Shown: positions 1 through 7,434 of the stretch, one piece after another
How the letters are laid out: every line of letters begins with the position of its first letter
Position numbering within the stretch: position 1 is the first letter of the stretch
Source: B18-G4 sp032250805
GTDB lineage: Bacteria > Bacteroidota > Bacteroidia > Bacteroidales > B18-G4
Direction of reading: 5' to 3'
DNA length: 64,000 bases
NCBI GenBank assembly: GCA_032250805.1
Contig: JAVVEM010000010.1
Coordinates: forward strand, 34,064 to 98,063
Translations under genes and position numbers: made by a program
The notes under the pieces: generated by a model
Seen by the model: the letters and a program-made list of their open reading frames with translations, nothing else
Told to the model about the DNA's origin: nothing
Databases searched by the model: none

Positions 1-98
1 TGGAGTTTCCGGCTTCGCCAGGATAGCCGAAAGCTGACAGGATATCAATAAAATTCTCCTTCGATCCCGTCCGAAGGATCCTGGCATTTAATCCTGAA
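1..98 (-). other. window edge, possible partial gene downstream of lspA
   Basis: Reading minus-strand past the lspA stop, one frame stays open to the window edge and reads SGLNARILRTGSKENF and onward for about 30 residues. A second frame with an ATG inside this stretch is open as well. Neither gives a recognisable domain, and the piece is too short to choose between them. It may be the 5' end of the next gene in the ileS-dksA-lspA operon. Confidence 0.25.
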
Positions 99-734
99 TT
101 AAATTTTCTTAAAAAACCTTTTCTGGAAAACAATAAGGATGATTACGCCGGTAGTGATGGCTGCATCGGCCACATTAAATACAGGCCTGAAAAATGTAAA
201 AGAATCACCGCCCAAAAAAGGCAGCCAGTCCGGATATGACCCATTGTAGATGGGAAAATAAAACATATCAACGACTTTGCCATGCAAGAAGCTTCCGTAT
301 CCACCGGCCTCAGGCATGAATTCCGCAACGGAATGAAAACTGCTCTGACTAAATATCATTCCATAAAAAACACTATCGACAATATTTCCAAGGGCCCCGA
401 CAAAAACCAGCGAAACACTAAATATCAATCCTTTATGTGATTTTGTTTTGGTAAGATAAACCAGGTACCATCCGATGAGTGCAACGGCGATAATCCTGAA
501 AATACTTAATGCCAGCTTCCCGTATCCGCCTCCGAGGGTCATCCCAAAAGCCATGCCTTCATTTTCGGTAAAATGAATAAAAAACCAATTGCTGATGACC
601 GAAAACTCTTCGCCCAGCATCATCGAGGTTTTTATCCATACTTTAAGGGCCTGATCAGCAACAAGAATCAGGAATACTGTAAGAAAGACCAGGTAAGACC
701 GTTTCAAAACCAGTTTTGTATTGTAAATTAACAA
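99..734 (-). CDS. lspA: lipoprotein signal peptidase (signal peptidase II)
   Basis: Inner-membrane aspartyl protease that cleaves the signal peptide of diacylglyceryl-modified prolipoproteins. Several hydrophobic segments are visible, and both catalytic motifs are present: GALGNIVD with Asp120 and FNVADAAI with Asp190. The roughly 55 residues between them are the insertion usual in Bacteroidota LspA. The frame has no ATG upstream of residue 37. The longest version starts at TTG (734), but a TTG at 707 would give a start MKRSYLVFL that matches the usual N-terminus better and may be the true one. It is the last complete gene of the ileS operon and lies 40 bp after the DksA-like gene. The window also encodes several lipoproteins that would be its substrates. 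Confidence 0.95.
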   Translation of the reverse strand: MLIYNTKLVLKRSYLVFLTVFLILVADQALKVWIKTSMMLGEEFSVISNWFFIHFTENEGMAFGMTLGGGYGKLALSIFRIIAVALIGWYLVYLTKTKSHKGLIFSVSLVFVGALGNIVDSVFYGMIFSQSSFHSVAEFMPEAGGYGSFLHGKVVDMFYFPIYNGSYPDWLPFLGGDSFTFFRPVFNVADAAITTGVIILIVFQKRFFKKI

Positions 735-774
735 TGATGAATGTTACAAATCATCTCTATGAAATAAATGATCG

Positions 775-1176
775 CTAATTATACTGGTTATTTTTTGCCT
801 CAATACTCAGCGTAGCATGAGGTACGCTTCTTAGTCTTTCCTTGGAGATGAGTTTTCCTGTGACCCTGCAAACACCATATGTTTTATTTTCAATTCGTAC
901 AAGGGCATTTTCAAGATTTTGTATGAATTTGCTCTGCCGGGCTGCCAGGCGGCTGTTTTCCTCTTTTGATAAGACCTGGTATCCTTCTTCCAATACTTTA
1001 AATGTAGGGGAAGTATCGTTTGTACCGTGATCATTGGCATTTGTATATGCTTCGGTGAGCAGTTTCAGGTCGTTGCGGGCTTTTTCAAGTTTCGCTTCGA
1101 TAATCGCTTTGAATTCTGCAAGTTCTTCATCAGAATAACGTGTCTTTTTCTCTTCTGGTTTTTCCTTCTTTGCCAT
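775..1176 (-). CDS. DksA/TraR-family protein lacking zinc cysteines
   Basis: A 133-residue protein with the DksA layout: a charged N-terminus, a long coiled-coil-like helical region at about residues 18-95, and a C-terminal globular segment around YGVCRVTGKLI. DksA-type proteins enter the RNA polymerase secondary channel and modulate transcription initiation, often with ppGpp. Only one cysteine remains where the classical C4 zinc finger has four. This cysteine-poor form is common in Bacteroidota, so it is probably functional and not decayed. It sits 26 bp downstream of ileS and 40 bp upstream of lspA, an arrangement suggesting co-transcription. Direct targets cannot be inferred. Confidence 0.85.
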   Translation of the reverse strand: MAKKEKPEEKKTRYSDEELAEFKAIIEAKLEKARNDLKLLTEAYTNANDHGTNDTSPTFKVLEEGYQVLSKEENSRLAARQSKFIQNLENALVRIENKTYGVCRVTGKLISKERLRSVPHATLSIEAKNNQYN

Positions 1177-1202
1177 AAGTCCTGATATTAAAAATGATAC
1201 AA

Positions 1203-4200
1203 TCAGACCTTCTCTAAAATGATTTTAGCTTCAAGCTTGTCAGCCAGTTCTACACGGATCAGTTCATGTTCCGGGAGCTTTTCGATCATGTCAAGCGATT
1301 CGGCCAGGGTCTCCGAACAAATATAATTATAATTGTTCTGGATTGCATTACTTATTTTACTGTTTTTTTCGATTTTCAGATTGATCTTGTCGGTTACCTC
1401 AAAACCCCTGTCTTTACGGAGGTTTTGTATCCTGTTTACCAGGTCGCGCGAGATCCCTTCTTCGATAAGTTCGGGGGTAAGGCTAATGTCGAGGGCAACA
1501 GTGAGTGGACCCATGCCCGCAATCAGCCATCCCGGGATATCTTCTGTAACGATTTCCACATCATCAAGAAGGATATCCACCTCCTTATCATCAAGGTGGA
1601 TAATGAATTTTCCGTCCTGCTCTATTTTGGCAATATCGTCCTGCGTAAAGGCATTTACCGCTGCTGCGATCTGTTTCATCATTTTGCCATATTTAGGACC
1701 CAGGGTCTTAAAGTTGGGTTTAATGCTTTTAACCAGGATTCCGGCAGTTTCCTGCAGGTACTCGATCTCTTTCACATTTACTTCTGACAGGATCAGGTCT
1801 TCAACTTTTTTCAGTTGCCGTTCGAATTTTGCATTAAGTACCGGGATCATCAGCTTATTTAGGGGCTGGCGGACCCTTATATTTGATTTCTTCCGTAATG
1901 AGAGCACCATGGACGAAAATTTCTGGGCCAGTTGCATTCGCTCTTCCAGGTCTTTATCCAACATGTTATTATCCATTGCGGGGAAATCGGTAAGATGGAT
2001 CGAATCCACCTTTTCTTTTCCGCTTACTTCATTGAGATCGATAAAAAGGCGCTCCATATAAAACGGGGCAATGGGAGCCGACAGTTTTGCCACCACATCG
2101 AGGCAGGTGTAAAGGGTTTGGTAAGCAGAGATCTTATCGGAGCTATATTCGCCTTTCCAGAATCTTCGCCTGCTCAGCCTCACGTACCAGTTGCTCAGGT
2201 GGTCGTTAACAAACTCAACAATGGCACGGCCGGCACGTGTAGGTTCATATGCACCGTAGGCGTCGTCGACTATGCCTATGAGGGTATTCAGCTCAGAAAG
2301 TATCCAGCGGTCGATCTCAGGCCTTTTTTCGGCAGGGATATCATCTTCGGCATAAGTAAATGCATCGATATTTGCGTAGAGCGCAAAAAAGGCATAGGTA
2401 TTATAAAGGGTGCCGAAAAATTTACGCTGAACCTCCTTGATATTTTCGCTGTCAAACTTAAGGTTGTCCCAGGGCTGGGAGTTTGTCATCATATACCACC
2501 GTGTAGCATCGGGGCCATACTGTTGAATGGTTTCAAACGGATCAACAGCATTGCCAAGCCGTTTCGACATCTTGTTTCCGTCTTTATCGAGCACAAGGCC
2601 GTTTGAGACACAGGTTTTAAACGAAACATTGTCGAAAAGCATGACCGCAATTGCATGCAATGTAAAGAACCATCCCCTGGTTTGATCCACGCCTTCGGCA
2701 ATAAAGTGTGAGGGGAAATACTTTTGCAGGTCGCTGTTTTCGAACGGATAGTGAAACTGTGCATAAGGCATGGAGCCTGAGTCGAACCAAACATCGATAA
2801 GATCCGGTTCGCGATACATTTTCTTCCCCGAAGGGGACACAAGAAAAATATCATCAACAAAGGGTCTGTGAAGATCGAAGGTGTTATAATTCTCTTCCGA
2901 CATATCTCCCTTATTGTAGCCTTCCATCGGATTTTTATCCATAAAACCGACTTTTACCGACTTTTCAATTTCATCATAAAGCTGGTCGGCCGAGCCAATG
3001 CATATCTCTTCTTCCCTGTCATCGGTTACCCAGATAGGCAGGGGTGTACCCCAGAAGCGCGACCTGGAGAGGTTCCAGTCGACAAGATTTTCAAGCCAGT
3101 TCCCGAAACGGCCTGTACCCGTTGCTGCAGGTTTCCAGTTGATGATCTTATTCAGTTCCATCATCCTTTCTTTATAGGCGGTGGTTTTGACAAACCAGCT
3201 ATCGAGCGGATAGTAAAGGATAGGTTTGTCGGTACGCCAGCAGTGCGGATAGGAGTGTTCGTATTTTTCCGTTTTAAAAGCTTTATTTTCTTTCTTAAGC
3301 TTTACGATGATATCAATGTCGACCGGATCAGCGGCTGTTTCCGGGTCGTAATCAGCAGCATATTCATTTTTCACATAGCGTCCGGCAAACTCACCCATGG
3401 CATCAATAAATTTCCCCTGTTTATCAACCATGGTAAGCGAACCGATCCCATTCTCACGGCCAACCTTAAAGTCATCCGCACCAAAGCTGGGGGCAATGTG
3501 TACAATGCCTGTACCATCTTCAGTTGTCACAAAGTCACCGCTAACGATCCTGAATGCATCGCCATTTTCAGGCTGGGCATAAGGGAGCAATTGTTCATAG
3601 CGGATGCCTTCGAGGTCGGCACCGCTAAATTCGCCGATCACACTGAAAGGAATGGCTTTCTGTCCGGGCTCATATTCATCCATGGCCAGGGCTGCATTTT
3701 TCTCAGGGAAGAAGTTGTTGAGGAGGTCTTTTGCCACAACAACGCTCACCGGCAAAGCCGTATAGGGATTGTAGGTCTGAACAAGATTATACATGATCTT
3801 TTTCCCAACAGCCAGAGCAGTATTCGACGGGAGTGTCCAGGCAGTGGTTGTCCAGGCCAGAAAATATACATCGCCATGATCTTCTTTGAAAAGAAATTCT
3901 GATTTTTCGTTTTTCACAGCCTTAAACTGTGCAACAACGGTAAGATCCTTAACATCGCGGTAGCAGCCCGGCAGGTTCAGTTCGTGTGAGCTTAGTCCGG
4001 TACCTGCGGCAGGTGAATAGGGCTGTATTGTGTACCCTTTATAAAGCAATTTTTTATCGTGAAGCTTTTTTAGAAGCCACCAAACGGTTTCAATATACTT
4101 ATTGTCGAAAGTGATATAGGGATTATCGAGGTCGACCCAGTATCCCATCTTCACGGTCAGTTCATCCCACAGGTCTTTATATTTCATCACCTCTGTACGG

Positions 4201-4565
4201 CAGGCCTGGTTATATTCTTCAACGCTGATCTTATTTCCGATATCCTCTTTGGTAATTCCCAGGGTTTTTTCCACGCTGATCTCAACCGGCAATCCATGGG
4301 TATCCCATCCGGCCTTACGGTCTACTAAAAATCCTTTTTGTGTTTTATAACGGCAAAAAATATCTTTTATAGCACGTGCCATAACATGATGAATACCAGG
4401 CTTTCCATTAGCCGAGGGAGGCCCTTCATAAAAAATAAATGGCTTATGCCCTTTTCGCAGATCAAGGCTTTTACTGAAAACCTTATGATCTTCCCAGTAT
4501 TTACCAATTACATTTGCTGTATCAGTAAGGTTCAGTTGTTTATATTCCCTGTATTTCTTTTCCAT
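1203..4565 (-). CDS. ileS: isoleucine--tRNA ligase
   Basis: Class I aminoacyl-tRNA synthetase that charges tRNA-Ile. The HIGH-type motif appears as GKPGIHH (residues 54-60) and the KMSKS motif as KMSKR (665-669). Between them lies the CP1 editing insertion, followed by the anticodon-binding domain. The 1120-residue length fits the long type found in Bacteroidota. The C-terminal region, with its DUF5915-like extension, lacks an obvious CxxC zinc ribbon. ATG start at 4565, preceded by a good promoter (4601-4629). First gene of an operon with the DksA-like gene and lspA. Confidence 0.98.
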   Translation of the reverse strand: MEKKYREYKQLNLTDTANVIGKYWEDHKVFSKSLDLRKGHKPFIFYEGPPSANGKPGIHHVMARAIKDIFCRYKTQKGFLVDRKAGWDTHGLPVEISVEKTLGITKEDIGNKISVEEYNQACRTEVMKYKDLWDELTVKMGYWVDLDNPYITFDNKYIETVWWLLKKLHDKKLLYKGYTIQPYSPAAGTGLSSHELNLPGCYRDVKDLTVVAQFKAVKNEKSEFLFKEDHGDVYFLAWTTTAWTLPSNTALAVGKKIMYNLVQTYNPYTALPVSVVVAKDLLNNFFPEKNAALAMDEYEPGQKAIPFSVIGEFSGADLEGIRYEQLLPYAQPENGDAFRIVSGDFVTTEDGTGIVHIAPSFGADDFKVGRENGIGSLTMVDKQGKFIDAMGEFAGRYVKNEYAADYDPETAADPVDIDIIVKLKKENKAFKTEKYEHSYPHCWRTDKPILYYPLDSWFVKTTAYKERMMELNKIINWKPAATGTGRFGNWLENLVDWNLSRSRFWGTPLPIWVTDDREEEICIGSADQLYDEIEKSVKVGFMDKNPMEGYNKGDMSEENYNTFDLHRPFVDDIFLVSPSGKKMYREPDLIDVWFDSGSMPYAQFHYPFENSDLQKYFPSHFIAEGVDQTRGWFFTLHAIAVMLFDNVSFKTCVSNGLVLDKDGNKMSKRLGNAVDPFETIQQYGPDATRWYMMTNSQPWDNLKFDSENIKEVQRKFFGTLYNTYAFFALYANIDAFTYAEDDIPAEKRPEIDRWILSELNTLIGIVDDAYGAYEPTRAGRAIVEFVNDHLSNWYVRLSRRRFWKGEYSSDKISAYQTLYTCLDVVAKLSAPIAPFYMERLFIDLNEVSGKEKVDSIHLTDFPAMDNNMLDKDLEERMQLAQKFSSMVLSLRKKSNIRVRQPLNKLMIPVLNAKFERQLKKVEDLILSEVNVKEIEYLQETAGILVKSIKPNFKTLGPKYGKMMKQIAAAVNAFTQDDIAKIEQDGKFIIHLDDKEVDILLDDVEIVTEDIPGWLIAGMGPLTVALDISLTPELIEEGISRDLVNRIQNLRKDRGFEVTDKINLKIEKNSKISNAIQNNYNYICSETLAESLDMIEKLPEHELIRVELADKLEAKIILEKV

Positions 4566-4600
4566 TATAAATTGCTAATCGTCCGTTTTTTAACGAGGGG

Positions 4601-4629
4601 CAAAAGTACAAAAAAAAAGGGAATTCCAA
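4601..4629 (-). promoter_or_regulatory. promoter of the ileS operon
   Basis: On the minus strand, TTG (4629-4627), an 18-bp gap and TACTTTTG (4608-4601) match the Bacteroidota sigma-70 consensus TTG-N17/21-TAnnTTTG. The start codon lies 35 bp beyond the -7 element. Confidence 0.75.
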
Positions 4630-4677
4630 CATGATTGAGTGAATCATGGTTTCAGTGTCACTTGGCTTCAATATTGC

Positions 4678-4729
4678 TAAATGGTTAAATGGTTAAATGC
4701 CTGCCCCGAAACCTCGGGGGCTAAATGGT
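4678..4729. repeat. TAAATGGT tandem repeat with CCCCGA/TCGGGG hairpin
   Basis: TAAATGGT occurs at 4678-4685 and 4686-4693, then as TAAATGCC at 4694-4701. A perfect hairpin follows (CCCCGA 4704-4709, loop AACC, TCGGGG 4714-4719), and TAAATGGT recurs at 4722-4729. A similar CCCGA-4 nt-TCGGG hairpin lies at 62112-62127. It looks like a dispersed intergenic element. It has no U-tract, so it is a weak terminator candidate. Confidence 0.6.
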
Positions 4730-4921
4730 TCCGGGTTCCGGGAGGTTATGGGATTTTGCATTTTCATTCGCTACTGAACATTAATCCATTGTATCTCATC
4801 ATTCAATTCCAGTTTTAGCTCATCGACCTTCGTTGTTCGGTCTTCGGCCTGGCCATCGTCCCTTCATCCCAAAATCTCATGGTCTCTTAGTCACTAATAG
4901 CAGATATCAAAAACCCGACAC

Positions 4922-5653
4922 CTATAGTATAAGGATAAATCTCCAGGCACAAAAATAGTCTTCGGGGTGCGGGTCGGGCGGACAGGCAATACATTCTGTT
5001 TTGATACGGGGATCGATGGCTTCGGCAAAGGATGTATACTCTACCAGTCCCCCCGATTTGCATGGATAATCGTCGAGGCCTTTACGCTTGCGGGCCACCT
5101 GCACGCGGCATTCGTTCATTTTAAAAACGAAACTGTTTTCTTTCTCTTCCGAGAATGACTGCTTATTTATATAGGCATACAGCCTGAACCTCAGAGCTTT
5201 TTTCAATCCTTCGAGGCCGGCTTTTTCCGGCAGGCCAAGCATGCGTTTTACCGACCATGCCTCAAAGGGGCTGAACTGTGCCCAGGCACTGTCGTTACAG
5301 CGTTTTGCTTCGTTCATACCGTGCTCAAACTCCACAGCCTGAAACCACACGCCATCATTGGCCAGCCAGTTAATGGCCGAGCCTTCCATAAGTTCATCAA
5401 TTTTATCATCAGAAAGTTCAAGAAAAGGCTGTGGCACTCCTTCCTCATTTTCAAAGCCCAGGATCTTTCCCAAACGCTTTAACTGTATAGCATAGCTTTT
5501 CTGCCATGCGGCATCGAGGGCTTTGTATGCTTTTTCGCGGCCCATCTGGTGTTGTACCTCCGCAAACCACAGGGCATGGTGCATCATGGTGCGATGGAAA
5601 AAATCGATGATGAGTCGGGCCTTTTCTGCTTTTGTTAGATTTTCTGAATGCAT
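4922..5653 (-). CDS. conserved cysteine-containing protein (DUF6125-like)
   Basis: A soluble 243-residue protein without signal peptide. The N-terminal half is helical and rich in His/Trp (RTMMHHALWF). The C-terminal half carries conserved-looking cysteines: NECRVQ, YPCKSGG, ECIACPPDPHP and FCAWRF. That layout resembles DUF6125, whose members share a general pattern with L-2-amino-thiazoline-4-carboxylate hydrolase-like proteins. The family name is from memory and no activity is established. The cysteines could bind a metal or serve in catalysis. It lies 41 bp downstream of another conserved hypothetical on the same strand, so the two may be co-transcribed. Confidence 0.65.
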   Translation of the reverse strand: MHSENLTKAEKARLIIDFFHRTMMHHALWFAEVQHQMGREKAYKALDAAWQKSYAIQLKRLGKILGFENEEGVPQPFLELSDDKIDELMEGSAINWLANDGVWFQAVEFEHGMNEAKRCNDSAWAQFSPFEAWSVKRMLGLPEKAGLEGLKKALRFRLYAYINKQSFSEEKENSFVFKMNECRVQVARKRKGLDDYPCKSGGLVEYTSFAEAIDPRIKTECIACPPDPHPEDYFCAWRFILIL

Positions 5654-5694
5654 TATGATCTATATTTTGTCTCTGTTTTTAATTATGAATGAAT

Positions 5695-6210
5695 TTATTT
5701 CGACAATTCGTGCTTAAAAACAGGATTGGTCAAAATAGCGGTAAGAATATCCACCTGAACACCGGTATCGTAATCGTTCAGGATCTCACGTACCCTGCCG
5801 ATCATATCTTCTTCCTTTTCAGTCTTCAGGATCACATCCTTTAATTGCCTGAATTGCGATCCTTTTAACTCATCCTGGAGGGCATCGATAATGATCCGGA
5901 AAAACTTATCATCTTCCCCGCTTTTATCAGGAAGACCAAAGGCTTCCAGCTCCTCAACAGATGCTTCCAGTATTTTTCTTCCCAGCTTTTTGCAGCTTTC
6001 GAGATAGCTTGAGGATCCGCTGGTATCGCGCAGCGACCATGAAGAGTAATCATATTCGATCCTTTCGATCTGCCTGATCTTTTCTGAGGTATCGCCAAAG
6101 ATGCGTGCCAGCATCACAATGGTGAACTTTTTCCAGGCTTCCAGGTCGAAGTCCTTTACATCGAGGCGTTCGATCTGATTTTTGAGTATTGCTATTTCCT
6201 TTTTTACCAT
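5695..6210 (-). CDS. conserved hypothetical helical protein
   Basis: A 171-residue soluble, mostly helical protein that I cannot name. It begins with a probable coiled coil (KKEIAILKNQIERL), followed by a block with EAWKKFTIVMLARIFG, a conserved-looking YDYSSWSLRDTSG and an acidic C-terminal half. The LEAW...IFG...KI.QIE pattern resembles HEPN-like helical proteins found beside nucleotidyltransferases or in phage defence, but no partner gene is next to it. I use the ATG at 6210, where the conserved-looking part begins. An upstream in-frame start at 6270 would add 20 residues, including MPFQESWIL. It precedes the DUF6125-like gene by 41 bp. Confidence 0.6.
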   Translation of the reverse strand: MVKKEIAILKNQIERLDVKDFDLEAWKKFTIVMLARIFGDTSEKIRQIERIEYDYSSWSLRDTSGSSSYLESCKKLGRKILEASVEELEAFGLPDKSGEDDKFFRIIIDALQDELKGSQFRQLKDVILKTEKEEDMIGRVREILNDYDTGVQVDILTAILTNPVFKHELSK

Positions 6211-6315
6211 GATGGCCGGATTAATGTTTAAGGCTTTGCCTTCCAAAATCCAGGATTCCTGGAAGGGCAAAGGGTATTCCTGTTTATATTGATCTTAACA
6301 CTCATGTAAAATTAG

Positions 6316-6323
6316 TAAATTCG
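6316..6323 (+). promoter_or_regulatory. possible -7 element before the deacetylase gene
   Basis: TAAATTCG differs by one base from TAnnTTTG and lies 31 bp before the ATG at 6354. No convincing upstream TTG is seen at the right distance. Confidence 0.35.
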
Positions 6324-6353
6324 TACACATCTTAGCTGAATATTTTAAATTTC

Positions 6354-7427
6354 ATGACCGATAACAAATCCATCATCATTTTCATTCGCAGCATATTACT
6401 GCTTAGCCTGATCCTGATCATTCCCGCAAAAAATATATCTGCACAGGAAGGGCATGCCAATTGTTTTGTTTATCACAGGGTTGGCGATTCACGATATCCA
6501 TCAACCAATATAACTACAGAAGCTTTCAGAGAACAATTAAATTACCTGAAAGAGAATAATTATGAGGTAATGACCCTCGGATCAACTGTTGATCTGATCA
6601 GGAGCAATGAGTCAATACCTGCCAGGGCAGTTATTATAAGCATTGATGACGGGTATCGCTCCTTTTATAAAAATGGCCTGCCATTATTGGAAGAATTTGG
6701 TTTCCCTGCCACACTATTTTTAAACCCAAAAACTGTAGGCGGAGGCGACTATATGGACTGGGATGAGATCAATGATGCCCGGCAAAGAGGTATAGAGATC
6801 GGCAATCATTCATATGGCCACACCCAGTTTCTGAATATCGAAAACGATGATGAACGGAAGACTGCCTTTATCGATGACCTTCAGTTGTCGCATGAATCAT
6901 TCATGGCCCATATGGGTTATGTTCCTACCCTTTATTCCTACCCCTTTGGTGAATATGAGCAGGGGTTGATGAATGTTTTGGAAGAAGAAGGATATAAAGG
7001 CGCTACTGCACAATATTCCGGTGTACTGTATCACGGCACCAACCTCCTGGCCATCCCCCGTTTTCCAATGGGAGGGCCCTATGCCAATATAGATGGCTTT
7101 ACCCGGAAAATTCAGGTATTGCCCATGAGGGTAATTGAAAAAATACCTGAAGACATCCGCATGAGCCAAAACCCTCCCCTTTTACAGCTAAGTATTGTTG
7201 ATGGCAGCATTGATCCGGGTAGTATTCAGTGTTTCGTTGATGGGGAAAAAAACTGCGATGTAAAGATCGTTGAAGAAAATGACAAGTTCATTCTGAAAGT
7301 TACCAGTAAAGATCCATTAAATGGCCGCCGCTCGTTATATACCATCACAGCCCGTTCTGAAAATGGCAAAGGCTGGTGCTGGTTCAGTCATGTTTGGGTA
7401 AATACAAAGATTTCAAAAGGTCAGTAA
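6354..7427 (+). CDS. secreted polysaccharide deacetylase (NodB domain)
   Basis: Carbohydrate esterase family 4-type deacetylase, probably removing N- or O-acetyl groups from a cell-wall or capsule glycan. A signal peptide spans residues 1-31 and ends at NISAQ. The NodB fold follows, with metal/catalytic aspartates in SIDDGY (Asp98, Asp99) and the metal-binding histidines in HSYGH (152, 156). A C-terminal extension of about 115 residues after the NodB domain has beta-rich composition and no name. The start is an ATG just after an AT-rich leader. It faces the M14 peptidase gene tail to tail, 7 bp apart. The substrate cannot be told from sequence. Confidence 0.88.
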   Translation: MTDNKSIIIFIRSILLLSLILIIPAKNISAQEGHANCFVYHRVGDSRYPSTNITTEAFREQLNYLKENNYEVMTLGSTVDLIRSNESIPARAVIISIDDGYRSFYKNGLPLLEEFGFPATLFLNPKTVGGGDYMDWDEINDARQRGIEIGNHSYGHTQFLNIENDDERKTAFIDDLQLSHESFMAHMGYVPTLYSYPFGEYEQGLMNVLEEEGYKGATAQYSGVLYHGTNLLAIPRFPMGGPYANIDGFTRKIQVLPMRVIEKIPEDIRMSQNPPLLQLSIVDGSIDPGSIQCFVDGEKNCDVKIVEENDKFILKVTSKDPLNGRRSLYTITARSENGKGWCWFSHVWVNTKISKGQ

Positions 7428-7434
7428 TGCGCAC

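Larger units (their letters stand above)
4566..4921. other. intergenic gap with short tandem repeats, no gene
   Basis: The 356-bp gap between ileS and the next minus-strand gene holds the ileS promoter and the repeat cluster at 4678-4729. The rest is low-complexity sequence (for example CCGGGTTCCGGG at about 4730-4741). No open frame in it looks coding. Confidence 0.6.

Noticed and set aside
1266..2606. Long plus-strand open frames opposite ileS
   Set aside because: They are antisense shadows of a clear ileS frame, with no start context or recognisable domain.
2868..3902. 344-codon plus-strand frame opposite ileS
   Set aside because: Antisense to the conserved synthetase core. Its translation has no domain, and ileS explains the codon pattern.
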